Below, in pieces: positions 34,175 to 43,700 of a stretch of DNA of 64,000 nt (the stretch's first letter is position 1; each line of letters begins with the position of its first letter). The notes below the pieces were generated by a model, which did no database searches, was not told where the DNA came from, and was given only the letters and a program-made list of their open reading frames with translations. The position numbers were made by a program, and so were the translations under genes. The DNA is taken from the NCBI RefSeq assembly GCF_001421535.1, contig NZ_LMKN01000001.1:1054001-1118000 (forward strand). The letters run 5' to 3'. This DNA comes from Sphingomonas sp. Leaf20. Lineage in GTDB: Bacteria; Pseudomonadota; Alphaproteobacteria; Sphingomonadales; Sphingomonadaceae.

Positions 34175-35077
34175 ATGGAAAACTTCGCCGTCCCCGCCCG
34201 TCCGATCGTCGCGCGGATGACCGCCGCCGCCGCCGCAGAGCCCGCGCGCGCGGTCGCGTTCCAGGGCGCGCCCGGCGCCAACAGCCATGTCGCCGCGGTC
34301 GAGGCGTTCCCCGACGGCCTGCCGCTGCCGTGTTTCGACTTTGCCGATGCGATCGACGCGGTGAAGGACGGCCGCGCCGACTGCGCGATCATCCCGATCG
34401 AGAATTCGCTCCACGGCCGCGTCGCCGACATCCATTTCCTGCTCCCCGAATCGGGGCTGGTGATCACCGGCGAGCATTTCCTGCCGATCCGCCACGCGTT
34501 GATGGGGATCGGCCCGCGCGACGGCATCCGCCAGGCGATGAGCCATCCGCAGGCGCTCGGCCAGTGCCGCCACTGGCTCAAGGCGCACGCGATCGAGCCG
34601 GTCAGCTATCCCGACACCGCGGGCGCTGCGGCGAAGGTCGCCGAGCTCGCCGATCCGGCAATCGCGGCGCTCGCGCCGCCCGCCGCCGCCGCGCTCTACG
34701 GGCTCGACCTGCTCGCGACCGACATCGCCGACGCCGATCACAACACGACGCGCTTCGTCACGCTCGCACGCGGTGGCAAGCCCCCGGCGGCGCAGGACGT
34801 CGGCGACGGCGACTGGATGACCACGCTGATCTTCGAGGTCCGCAACGTCCCCGCCGCGCTCTACAAGGCGATGGGCGGGTTCGCGACCAACGGCGTCAAC
34901 ATGACCAAGCTCGAAAGCTATCAGCGCAACGGCAGCTTCGCCGCGACCGAATTCTACGCCGATGTGGTCGGCAAGCCCGGCGACGCCAATCTCGACCACG
35001 CGCTCGAGGAGCTCGGCTTCCATTCGAAATGGCTCCGCGTCCTCGGCACCTACCGACAGGCCCGCGCGAGAGGTTAG
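34175..35077 (+). CDS. pheA: prephenate dehydratase
   Basis: A 300-residue monofunctional enzyme converting prephenate to phenylpyruvate for phenylalanine synthesis. It has no chorismate mutase part. The catalytic domain shows VAFQGAPGANSHVAAVEAFP, DCAIIPIENSLHGRV, SHPQALGQC and the NTTRFVTLA motif. A C-terminal ACT domain follows (LIFEVRNVPAALYKAMGGFA, then TKLESYQRNGSFAATEFYAD), the usual site of phenylalanine feedback. It shares a pathway with aroC, which lies about 9 kb away. A perfect hairpin terminator follows. Confidence 0.94.
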   Translation: MENFAVPARPIVARMTAAAAAEPARAVAFQGAPGANSHVAAVEAFPDGLPLPCFDFADAIDAVKDGRADCAIIPIENSLHGRVADIHFLLPESGLVITGEHFLPIRHALMGIGPRDGIRQAMSHPQALGQCRHWLKAHAIEPVSYPDTAGAAAKVAELADPAIAALAPPAAAALYGLDLLATDIADADHNTTRFVTLARGGKPPAAQDVGDGDWMTTLIFEVRNVPAALYKAMGGFATNGVNMTKLESYQRNGSFAATEFYADVVGKPGDANLDHALEELGFHSKWLRVLGTYRQARARG

Positions 35078-35083
35078 GCTTTC

Positions 35084-35110
35084 ATCCTCCCCCGCCAGGG
35101 GGAGGATTTT
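35084..35110. terminator. hairpin terminator between pheA and nudC
   Basis: A perfect 10-bp stem ATCCTCCCCC (35084-35093) and GGGGGAGGAT (35098-35107), loop GCCA, followed by TTT. It separates two convergent genes. The inner CCTCCCCCGCCAGGGGGAGG also occurs at 40554-40573, so it is probably a dispersed repeat serving as a terminator. Confidence 0.75.
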
Positions 35111-35121
35111 AGCAGCGCCGC

Positions 35122-36015
35122 TTACCCCTGCGCCCAGACGCTGAGCAACGTGTGCGCGATCGCATAGGGCGGCGGCGGCAGGAACGGCCCCTCCTCGCCG
35201 CGCAGCACCGCGCGCACCATCTCGCGCGGGACCCACATCGCATCCTCGAGCTCGTTCACGTCGAGCGTGATCGCATCGTCCTCGGCCTCCGCGACGCACG
35301 CGATCATCAGCGACGACGGGAACGGCCAGGGCTGGCTGGCAATATAGCGGACACGGCCGACGCGCACGCCCGCTTCCTCGGCGATCTCGCGCGCGACCGC
35401 CTCCTCGATCGATTCGCCGGGTTCGAGAAACCCCGCCAGCGCCGAATAGCGTCCCGGCGGCCAGCCCTTGCCGCGCCCGAGCAGCGCACGCCCGTCATGC
35501 TCGGCGATCATGATCACGACCGGATCGACGCGCGGGAAATGCTCGGCGCCGCACGCCGGGCATTTGCGCGCCCAGCCGCCGCGAAAGACCGCGGTCGCGC
35601 TGCCGCATTTCGCGCAGAAGCCATGCCGGACATGCCAGTCGATCACGCTGCGCGCCGCGGCATAGGTCGCGGCCTCGCCCGGCGCGAGGCTGCCCAGCAC
35701 CGCCATCAGCGCGGGCGACCGCATCGCCGGTGCGGTATCGACGCGCATCCCGGCAAGCAGCGCGGTGAAATGGGGCCGCCCGCTCTCGTCGAGCCCGAGC
35801 AGGATCGGCTCGGCATCGTCGGGCAGATACGCGAGCGACGTCCATTCGAGCCGGCCATCGTCGGTCACCGCGGGCATCAACCCGTCGAGCACCAGCAGCC
35901 GCGCCCGCCAGTCGCCGCGCGCCGCCGCGAGCGCATCGGCATCGTGACGCAGCGCATCCGCGCGATCGAGGGTCCCGCCGGTGAAACCCGGTATCACGTC
36001 ACGCGCCAGACTCAT
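35122..36015 (-). CDS. nudC: NAD(+) diphosphatase / NADH pyrophosphatase
   Basis: A 297-residue Nudix enzyme cleaving NADH or NAD, and in related bacteria removing NAD caps from RNA. The zinc ribbon is at CAKCG and CPACG. The Nudix box GFLEPGESIEEAVAREIAEEAG follows (22 residues, key Gly and Glu present), then the NudC-specific SQPWPFPSSLM. The start overlaps the stop of the serine hydrolase gene (ATGA). It is the last gene of a mutY / hydrolase / nudC run, two of whose members deal with damaged or modified nucleotides. Confidence 0.94.
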   Translation of the reverse strand: MSLARDVIPGFTGGTLDRADALRHDADALAAARGDWRARLLVLDGLMPAVTDDGRLEWTSLAYLPDDAEPILLGLDESGRPHFTALLAGMRVDTAPAMRSPALMAVLGSLAPGEAATYAAARSVIDWHVRHGFCAKCGSATAVFRGGWARKCPACGAEHFPRVDPVVIMIAEHDGRALLGRGKGWPPGRYSALAGFLEPGESIEEAVAREIAEEAGVRVGRVRYIASQPWPFPSSLMIACVAEAEDDAITLDVNELEDAMWVPREMVRAVLRGEEGPFLPPPPYAIAHTLLSVWAQG

Positions 36016-37454
36016 CGTTGCGTTCCTGCCCTCATTCCAGCCCCCATCGCAGACCTTGGTCCTGCCGCCCCGTCAGCGGCCGCGGCGCGTACCGCGACAT
36101 CGCTGAACAATGCTGCGACGACCTCGTTGCGCAGCGGCCATCGCTCGCCGGGAAAATAATTGACCATCACGGTGCCGCGGACGTGCCGCACCGGATCGAC
36201 CCAGCCGATCGTACCCGCCGCGCCGCCCCAGCCATAGGTGCCCTTCGACGCGCCGCCCGGCACGTCCGCAAGATAGACCGAGCCGCCCGCGCCGAAGCCC
36301 ATCGCATTGCCCGCCGCGGTTGCGCCGTTGCCGGTGCCGATCCCCCCGAAGCGCACGCCCTTGGGCAACAGGTTCGACATGCCGAGCGCGACCGTCTCGG
36401 GCTTCATCACGCGGACGCCGTCGAGCGTGCCGCGGGCGTCGAGCATGTGCAGGAACCGGTCGTAATCGCGCGCCGACATCACCAGCCCCGCACCGCCATA
36501 GGGAAAGCTCGGCGCCTGGAGGAACACCGACGTCGCGGCGGGATCGAGCGGCGTGCGCGTGTCGCCGACGAACGCATAGTTGGTGGCGAGCCGCTTCACC
36601 TGCCCCTGCGGGACCCTGAAGAAGGTCGAGGTCATCTTCAGCGGCGTGAACATCCGGGTCTGGAGGAACCGCTCGAACGGCATCCCGCTCGCCACCTCGA
36701 TCACCCGGCCCATCACGTCGAGCCCGATCGAATAGCTCCACCGGGTTCCCGGTTCGGCGACCAGCGGCAGCGTCGCCGCGCGGTTGGCGAACTCCTCGAG
36801 CGAGGTCGGCCGGACCTGCGCCATCTGCGTCTCCATCGCCGCATTGACCGACATCGGCAGGACCCCGCGCCGCTCATATTCCTTGAGCAGCGGCCCCTTC
36901 ACGTTGATGCTGTAGCCAAGCCCGGCGGTATGCGTCAGCAGCATCCGGATCGTGATCGGCGTCGTTGCCGGCCGTGTCGCCAGCGACGTGTCGGGGTTCG
37001 TCGCGACGGTCATCGTTTTGAACGCAGGGATATATTTGCTCAACGGGTCGTCGAGCCCGAGCTTGCCGTCCTCGACGAGCATCATCGCGGCCATGCCCGT
37101 GATCGGCTTGGTCATCGAATAGACGCGCCACAGCGAATCGGCGTCGGCAACCGGCTGCCCCGTCCCGTCCGCGATCGCGCCGCTCGCGGGGAACAGCGTC
37201 GGCCGGTCGCCGATCCCGAACGCACCGACGATCCCGGGCATCTTGCCGTCGCGGACATAGCCGTCGAACAGCCGCTCGACCCTGGGCAGCACCGCGCGCG
37301 CCGATTCGCCGGCGCGTCCGGTCACGGCGACGTCGCTGCGGCTGGCGGTGCGCACGGCCTGCGTCTGGCCCGCCATCCGGGCCTGCCCCGCATACAGTGC
37401 GGTCGTTGCCAGCACGGCGAGTCCGCTCGCCGGGATCCAGTGCGAAAGCTTCAT
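36012..37454 (-). CDS. serine hydrolase of the beta-lactamase / class C family
   Basis: A 480-residue exported protein. The N-terminal signal-like segment is SGLAVLATTALYAGQA. The penicillin-recognition fold shows the SxxK motif in VYSMTKPITGMAA, a Tyr motif in RWSYSIGLDVMG, and WGGAAGTIGWVDP near the C-terminus. This pattern is typical of EstB-like esterases and D-aminopeptidase-like proteins, so it need not hydrolyse beta-lactams. I chose the ATG at 37454 because it opens the signal segment. It starts 11 bp after mutY and overlaps nudC. Confidence 0.87.
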   Translation of the reverse strand: MKLSHWIPASGLAVLATTALYAGQARMAGQTQAVRTASRSDVAVTGRAGESARAVLPRVERLFDGYVRDGKMPGIVGAFGIGDRPTLFPASGAIADGTGQPVADADSLWRVYSMTKPITGMAAMMLVEDGKLGLDDPLSKYIPAFKTMTVATNPDTSLATRPATTPITIRMLLTHTAGLGYSINVKGPLLKEYERRGVLPMSVNAAMETQMAQVRPTSLEEFANRAATLPLVAEPGTRWSYSIGLDVMGRVIEVASGMPFERFLQTRMFTPLKMTSTFFRVPQGQVKRLATNYAFVGDTRTPLDPAATSVFLQAPSFPYGGAGLVMSARDYDRFLHMLDARGTLDGVRVMKPETVALGMSNLLPKGVRFGGIGTGNGATAAGNAMGFGAGGSVYLADVPGGASKGTYGWGGAAGTIGWVDPVRHVRGTVMVNYFPGERWPLRNEVVAALFSDVAVRAAAADGAAGPRSAMGAGMRAGTQR

Positions 37455-37465
37455 TGCCGCCCTCC

Positions 37466-38497
37466 CTATCGTGTCCGTACCGCCTTGGCGGCCTTCAAGA
37501 AAACGGTCGGCAACCCCGCTGTGTCCAGCGCGTCGATGCTCCACCATTCGCCGGGTTGATGCGCCTCGACCTGCGCCACCGCAAGCGCGAGTTCGAGGTC
37601 GAAATGCGTGAAGCCGTGCACGACACGCTGCTCGAGCATCTGCCAGTCCGCCTGCGCCGGCGCCTCCTCAAACCCCGGCGGCGCATCCGCCCAGGGCCCC
37701 GTCGGCAGCGCGCGCATCCCGCCGAGCAACCCCGTATCGGGCCGCCGCACGAGCAGCACCTGCCCCGCGCGCTCGAGCCAGAAGATCGTCCCATGACGCT
37801 GCGGCTTGGCCGCCTTCTTCGCCTTGACCGGCAGCCGCTCGGGCGCGCCCTGCGCATAGCCGTCGCAATCGGCGCGCAGCGGGCACAACAGGCATTTCGG
37901 GCTGCGCGTCGTGCAGATCGACGAGCCGAGGTCCATCATCGCCTGCGCGAAGTCGCCCGCGCGCGCATCGGGCGTGATCGTGTCCGCGGCCGCGCGGATC
38001 GCGGGCCGTGCCGCGGGCAGCGGCGTCTCGATCGCGAACAGCCGCGCGACGACGCGCTCGACATTGGCGTCGACAACCACCGCACGCTCGCCGAACGCGA
38101 TCGCCGCCACCGCCGCCGCGGTATAGGCGCCGAGCCCGGGCAGCGTGCGCAATTCGGCCTCGGTCCGCGGAAACACGCCGCCATGCTCGGCGACCACCAC
38201 CTTTGCCGCGGCGACCAGGTTGCGCGCGCGTGCATAATAGCCAAGCCCCGCCCACGCGGCCATCACGTCGGCGTCCTCCGCCGCGGCGAGGCTCGCGAAA
38301 TCGGGCCAGCGCGCGGTCCAGGCGAGGAACCGCGGCGTGACCGCGGCGACCGTGGTCTGCTGGAGCATCACCTCGGACAGCCACACGCGGTATGGATCGA
38401 CCGGGTCGCCCGGCCTCGCGCGCCACGGCAGCTCGCGGCGATGCCGGTCGTACCAGGAGAGCAGGGCGTCGGCGACGGAAGAGCGCTTGGCGTTCAC
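37466..38497 (-). CDS. mutY: A/G-specific adenine glycosylase
   Basis: A 343-residue base-excision enzyme that removes adenine mispaired with 8-oxoguanine. The catalytic domain has LPWRARPGDPVDPYRVWLSE with VMLQQTTVAAV. The helix-hairpin-helix reads TLPGLGAYTAAAVAAIAFGE followed by VVDANVERV. The 4Fe-4S ligands follow the C-x6-C-x2-C-x5-C pattern (CTTRSPKCLLCPLRADC), and the C-terminal NUDT-like domain recognises 8-oxoG (FTHFDLEL). It starts at a GTG at 38497, divergent from the dciA-like gene. Confidence 0.96.
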   Translation of the reverse strand: MNAKRSSVADALLSWYDRHRRELPWRARPGDPVDPYRVWLSEVMLQQTTVAAVTPRFLAWTARWPDFASLAAAEDADVMAAWAGLGYYARARNLVAAAKVVVAEHGGVFPRTEAELRTLPGLGAYTAAAVAAIAFGERAVVVDANVERVVARLFAIETPLPAARPAIRAAADTITPDARAGDFAQAMMDLGSSICTTRSPKCLLCPLRADCDGYAQGAPERLPVKAKKAAKPQRHGTIFWLERAGQVLLVRRPDTGLLGGMRALPTGPWADAPPGFEEAPAQADWQMLEQRVVHGFTHFDLELALAVAQVEAHQPGEWWSIDALDTAGLPTVFLKAAKAVRTR

Positions 38498-38523
38498 GCG
38501 CCGCCTATGGCATGGGGATTGCG

Positions 38524-39114
38524 ATGAGCAACCCGTCCGGCACCAGCATCGACGAAAACGGCCCGGCGGCGACCGGCGCGCGCGCCGCGCCCAAGCGCAA
38601 GGCCGCGCCGCGCAAGCCCAAGATCGACGCCGATGCCCCCCGCGCCAACCGCTCGCGCGCGGTCGCCGAGCTGCTGCCCGCGATCGGCGGCGCCGCATTC
38701 CGCCGCTTCGGCTTCGTCCAGTCCTCGGTCGTCAGCCGCTGGCCCGAGATCGTCGGCGAACGATTCGCCGGCGTCAGCACGCCCGAATCGATCCGCTTCC
38801 CGATGGGGCAGAAACAGGACGGCGTCCTCACGCTGACCGTCCGCGGTGCGCATGCACCGATGATGCAGCACGTCATCCCCGAGATCACCGAGCGCGTGAA
38901 CCGCTTCTTCGGCTATGCCGCGGTCGCGCGCATCACGATCCGCCAGGGGGAGGTCGCCCGCCCCCGCGTCAAGGCCGCGCCGCCCGCGATCAGGACCGTG
39001 CCCGCCGACCTCGGCCAGAGCCTGAAGGGGATCGCCGATCCCGAGCTGCGCGCGGTCCTCGAATCACTAGCCGCCGGCGTCGCCTCGACGAACGGCCTTC
39101 CCAGGATCAGCTGA
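38524..39114 (+). CDS. dciA: DUF721 domain protein, DciA-like helicase loader
   Basis: A 196-residue protein of the DUF721/DciA family. In bacteria without DnaC, DciA helps load the DnaB helicase. A basic, disordered N-terminus (ARAAPKRKAAPRKPKIDADA) is followed by the conserved part: GFVQSSVVSRWPEIVGERFA, LTLTVRGAHAPMMQHVIPEI and FGYAAVARITIRQGE. The ATG at 38524 is preferred; one at 38512 is possible. Its stop abuts the next gene with no gap, so it begins a dciA/dsbA-like/dsbA-like run ahead of smc. Confidence 0.82.
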   Translation: MSNPSGTSIDENGPAATGARAAPKRKAAPRKPKIDADAPRANRSRAVAELLPAIGGAAFRRFGFVQSSVVSRWPEIVGERFAGVSTPESIRFPMGQKQDGVLTLTVRGAHAPMMQHVIPEITERVNRFFGYAAVARITIRQGEVARPRVKAAPPAIRTVPADLGQSLKGIADPELRAVLESLAAGVASTNGLPRIS

Positions 39115-39777
39115 ATGCGCCTTCTCTTTGCGTTTCTCGGTTTCGTTCTCCTCACCGCCGCCACGCCAGCGCAGAAGGCGCCCCCCGTCGCCAGGACCGC
39201 GAGCGGCACCTATGTGCTCGGCAGCCCGACCGCGCGCGTGAAGCTCGTCGAATATGCGAGCTACACCTGTTCGCACTGCGCCGATTTCTCGACGCAGTCG
39301 CAGGCGGTGCTCAAGGGCCGGATGATCGCCTCGGGTTCGACCAGCCTCGAATTCCGCCACATGATCCGCGACCGGCTCGATCTCGCCGCGGCGGTGCTCG
39401 CGCGCTGCACCGGCCCGCGCGGCTTCTTCCCGACCTCCGCCGCGATCTTTGCCGCGCAGCCCGTCTGGCTCAAGCGCGGGATCGAGTTCCAGGAGGTGAA
39501 CGCCGCGCGCGTCGGCCTCTACCCGCGTCCCGCGCAGCTCAGGGCCTATGCCGATGGCGCGGGGCTGACCGATCTGGTCAAGGCGCGCGGGCTGTCGTCC
39601 GCCGCGATCGACGCGTGCTTCGCGGACGGTGCAGAGGTCGACCGGATCCTCGCAATCACCGCCGCCGCGCCCGCCGAAGTCGATTCGACGCCGTCCTTCT
39701 TCATCAATGGCAAGATCGTGCCGCATGGCGGCTGGGCCCAGCTCGAACCCGCGCTGCGCACCGCCGGCGCCCGTTAA
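39115..39777 (+). CDS. DsbA-like thioredoxin-fold protein (CSHC)
   Basis: A 220-residue exported thiol oxidoreductase-like protein. The signal peptide (MRLLFAFLGFVLLTAATPAQ) is followed by the DSBA-type thioredoxin fold (PF13462). The active site TCSHC carries Cys52 and Cys55, and the cis-Pro region is VDSTPSFFINGK. Its role would be disulphide formation or exchange in the periplasm. The ATG follows the dciA stop directly. A second, lipoprotein-type homologue follows within 20 bp. Confidence 0.88.
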   Translation: MRLLFAFLGFVLLTAATPAQKAPPVARTASGTYVLGSPTARVKLVEYASYTCSHCADFSTQSQAVLKGRMIASGSTSLEFRHMIRDRLDLAAAVLARCTGPRGFFPTSAAIFAAQPVWLKRGIEFQEVNAARVGLYPRPAQLRAYADGAGLTDLVKARGLSSAAIDACFADGAEVDRILAITAAAPAEVDSTPSFFINGKIVPHGGWAQLEPALRTAGAR

Positions 39778-39797
39778 TTTCGTTGGAGTATCACCGC

Positions 39798-40532
39798 ATG
39801 AAGCTCGTATCCGCCCTCGCCGTCCTGCCGCTCGCGCTCGCCGCATGTTCGGGTGGCGACACGTCGAACACCACGCAGGCCGCAGCCCCCGTCGCCGCGG
39901 CGACCGCCCCCGCCGGCCAGAACTGGGCCGAGACCGTCGTCAAGACGCCCGAAGGCTATCTGATGGGCAACCCCAATGCCCCGATCAAGCTCGTCGAATA
40001 TGGCGCGCGCTCGTGCCCGACCTGCGGCGCGTTCGGCCGCGAGGCGTACAAGCCGCTGACCGAGACCTATGTCTCGACCGGCAAGGTCAGCTTCGAATTC
40101 CGCGACTTCCTCGTCCACGGCGCGCCCGACGTCGCGCTGACATTGCTCGGCCAGTGCGGCGGCACCGCGCCGTTCTTCCCGATCCTCGAGCAGATGTACC
40201 AGAACCAGAACGCGTTCCTCGACAAGCTCCAGACGATGCCCGCCGCGCTGCAGCAGAGCCTCGCCAACCTGCCCCCGACCGCGGTCGCCACCAAGCTCGC
40301 CGAGCACATGGGCGCGATCGACTTCGTCAAGCAGCGCGGCATCCCCGAGGCCAAGGCGCGCGCCTGCCTCGCCGACCAGAAGCAGCTCGAGGTCATGGCC
40401 AAGCCGACCGAGGATGCGATGCAGTCGGGCACGGTCACCGGCACGCCGACCTTCCTGCTCAACGGCAAGAAGCTCGAGAACGTGCTGTCGTGGAGCGAGA
40501 TGGAAAAGGCGCTGAAGGCCGCCGGCGCCTGA
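39798..40532 (+). CDS. DsbA-like thioredoxin-fold lipoprotein (CPTC)
   Basis: A 244-residue homologue of its neighbour. The lipobox LAAC has the lipidated Cys17. An Ala/Pro-rich spacer is followed by a DSBA-type fold with active site SCPTC (Cys73, Cys76) and cis-Pro in VTGTPTFLLNGKK. It is predicted to be anchored to a membrane and to face the periplasm. Two such proteins in tandem, one soluble and one lipidated, suggest divided roles, but substrates are unknown. Confidence 0.9.
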   Translation: MKLVSALAVLPLALAACSGGDTSNTTQAAAPVAAATAPAGQNWAETVVKTPEGYLMGNPNAPIKLVEYGARSCPTCGAFGREAYKPLTETYVSTGKVSFEFRDFLVHGAPDVALTLLGQCGGTAPFFPILEQMYQNQNAFLDKLQTMPAALQQSLANLPPTAVATKLAEHMGAIDFVKQRGIPEAKARACLADQKQLEVMAKPTEDAMQSGTVTGTPTFLLNGKKLENVLSWSEMEKALKAAGA

Positions 40533-40553
40533 CCCGGATACTGCGCTGACGCT

Positions 40554-40573
40554 CCTCCCCCGCCAGGGGGAGG
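40554..40573. repeat. short hairpin repeat CCTCCCCC-GCCA-GGGGGAGG
   Basis: An eight-base perfect stem with a GCCA loop, identical to the core of the hairpin at 35084-35110. Here no T-run follows. It lies 21 bp after the second DsbA-like gene and may act as a weak terminator. It is probably a dispersed repeat, since the same 20 bases occur in both places. Confidence 0.7.
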
Positions 40574-40755
40574 TGGCAGGTGCAGCCTGACGGAGGGGGC
40601 GGACGCGGAACAAGGGTTTTCCTTCCCTCCCCTTCGTCATTCTCGCCCCCCCGGCGGGGAACGATCGCCAGGACGCGAAACCCCGACCGCAGATATCCCC
40701 TCGGCACGACCCGCCGGCTGAGCTACCGTCGCCACCCCAGGGGAGAGCGCGCGCC

Positions 40756-43700
40756 GTGCAGATCAAACGCCTCCGCATCACCGGGTTCAAGAGCTTCGTC
40801 GAACCCGCCGACCTCCGGATCGAACCCGGGCTGACCGGCGTCGTCGGGCCGAACGGCTGCGGCAAGTCGAACCTGCTTGAGGCGCTCCGCTGGACGATGG
40901 GCGAGGCCAGCGCCAAGTCGCTGCGCGGGTCGGGGATGGAGGACGTCATCTTCGCGGGCACCGCGACGCGCCCGCCGCGCGATTTCGCCGAGGTCTCGAT
41001 CCTCGCGGAGATCGCCGGGCCGACCGGGGTCGACGAATGCGAGGTGGTCCGCCGGATCGAACGCGGCGCGGGCTCCGCCTACCGGATCGACGGCCGCGAC
41101 GTCCGCGCAAAGGATGTCGGCCTGCTCTTCGCCGATGCCGCGACAGGCGCGCACAGCCCCGCGCTGGTCAGCCAGGGCCGGATCGGCGCGGTGATCGCCG
41201 CCAAACCCGCCGATCGCCGTGCGATGCTCGAGGATGCGGCGGGGATCGCAGGGCTGCACGTGCGCCGCAAGGACGCCGAGGCCAGGCTGCGCGCGACCGA
41301 GGCCAATCTCGCCAGGCTCGACGAAGTGATCGCCGACCAGGACGCGCGCGTCGCCGCGCTCAGGCGCCAGGCGCGCGCCGCCGACCGCTATCGACAGCTT
41401 TCCACGCAGATCCGCGTCGCCGAAGCCAGGCTGGTCTTCGCGCGCTGGCAGGAGGCCGCGACCGCCGCGGATGCCGCGCGTCTCGCCGCGGCGGTCGCCG
41501 ATGCACGCGTGTCCGACGCCGCCGCGATCGAGCGGACCACCGCCGCGAACCGGCTCGACGCGGCCGCGGCGGTCGCCACCGCGCGCAGCGCAGCACTCGC
41601 CGCGCGCGACACCGCCACCGAGACGGGGCACGCGCTCGCGAGCCTGCGCACCGAACGCGCCGCGATCGACCGGCAGCTGACCGGGCTTGCCGACGCACGC
41701 CGCCGGATCGCGGAGGACCGCGCGCGCGAGGGCAGTCTCGCGCGCGATGCCGCCGATGCGCTCGCGCGGCTCGCGGACGAGACGACCGCGCTCGATGCCG
41801 CGATCACGCAGGCAACCGCTGCGGTGCCCGCGCTCGACGCCGCGCAGGTCGAGGCCGAACGGCGCGCGCGCGATGCCGAGGTCGCGCTCGCGCAGGCGAT
41901 GACGCGTCATGCGGGCGACGTCGCCGAGACGCGCGTCGCCGCCGCCGCGCTCGCCGCCGCCGGCGCGCGCGCCGATCGTGCGGCACGCGACGCGGCGCAA
42001 CTCGGCGCAGCGCGCGCCGCGCTCGGCGATGCCGCCCCGATCGAGGCCGAGCGCGACGCCGCCGCCGCTGCGCGTCTGGCGGCAATCGAGGAGGCCGCCG
42101 CGGCGCGTCACGCGCTCGGGCAGGCGGAAACCGACGAGCGCGACGCGATCGCCGCGCGCGATGCCGCCGAGTCCGCGCGCGCGACCGCCCGCGCGGACCT
42201 CACCGCGATCGACAGCGAGGCGGCCGCGCTCACCCGTGCGACGCAGCGCAGCGGTCGCGACCGCCTGCTCGACCACGTCACCGCCACCCCCGGCCACGAA
42301 CGCGCGCTCGCCGCTGCGCTCGGCGACGATCTCGACACGCCGCACGCCGCGTGGACGGGCGCCACGCCGCGCGCCGACGACCCGACCGCGCCCCCGGGTG
42401 CGACCCCGCTCGCCGCGCAGGTCGACGCGCCCGCAGTACTCGCGCGACGGCTCGCGCAGGTCTTCGTCACCGAGGTCGACGAGGGCAGCCCGCTCGCGGT
42501 CGGCCAGCGGCTCGTCACGCGCGACGGCACGCTGCGGCGCTGGGACGGGTTCGTCGCGACGGGCAGCGGCGCCGCCGCGGCGGAGCGGCTCGAACGGCTC
42601 AACCGGCTGCACGCCCTGCAGGCCGCGCGCCCCGCGGCGGCCGACGCGGTCGCGACGCGCGACGCCGAACGCAGCGCGATCGACCAGGACATCGCCGCCG
42701 CCCGCCGCGCGGCGCAGGACGCGCGGACGCGTCTGGCCGCGGCGGAGACGCGCGTCCGCGATGCGCAACGCACCGAGGACCGCGCCGCCGCCTTGCTCGA
42801 ACGGCTCGTCGGCCAGCGCGCCGATCTTGACCTGCGCGCGCACCGCATCGATACCGAACAGGACGCCGCGCGCGCCGAACAGCGCGCGGCCGACGCCGCG
42901 GTCGCCGCGCTGCCCGATGCCCGCGCCAGCGCCGACGCGGTCGCCGGGCTCCACCGCACCGCCGAGGCGTGCCGCACCGCGGTCGCGCAGGCGCGCGGCG
43001 CACGCGGCGCGCTCGACCGCAGCCGCGCGACCGACCGCGAACGCCTCGCCGCGGCGCACGCCGACATCCGCAGCTGGCGCGCGCGCGCCGGCGAGGCGGC
43101 CAAGCGGATCGGCGCGATGGACCTGCGCGAGGTCGACCTCGCGCGCGATGCCGACCGGATCGCGGATCGCCCCGCCGCGCTCGATCGCCAGCTCGCCGCG
43201 CTCGATGCGGACACTGCCGCCGCGCGCGCGACCGCCGATACGCTTCATGCCGCCGAGCAGGCCGCAGACGCCGCGCTGCGCGCCGCCGAGGACGGCCAGC
43301 GTCTCGCCGCCGAGACGCTCGCCACCGCGCGCGAGAACCGCGCCGCCGCGGCCACGCGCGCGGACAATCACGAGCAGCGCCGGATCGAGGCGGGACGCGT
43401 CTCGGGTCAACGGTTCGAATGCCCCGCCCCGCTGCTCCCCGAGCGTCTCGGCTTCGCCGCCGCCGATGTCCGATCGCCCGAGGACGAGACGCGCGGGTTC
43501 GAGCGGCTCACGACCGATCGCGAGCGGATCGGCGCGGTCAACCTCATGGCCGATCGCGAACTGGCAGAGCTCGAATCCGCATCGGGCGGCAACGCCGCCG
43601 AACGCGCCGAGCTGGGCGAGGCGGTCCAGCGGTTGCGCGGGTCGATCGGCACGCTCAACCGTGAAGGTCGCCAGCGGCTGCTGACCGCCTTCGCCGCGGT

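Noticed and set aside
36012-37454. Beta-lactamase giving antibiotic resistance
   Set aside because: The SxxK motif is present, but the overall pattern fits esterase or peptidase members of the family, and it sits in a housekeeping-type operon.
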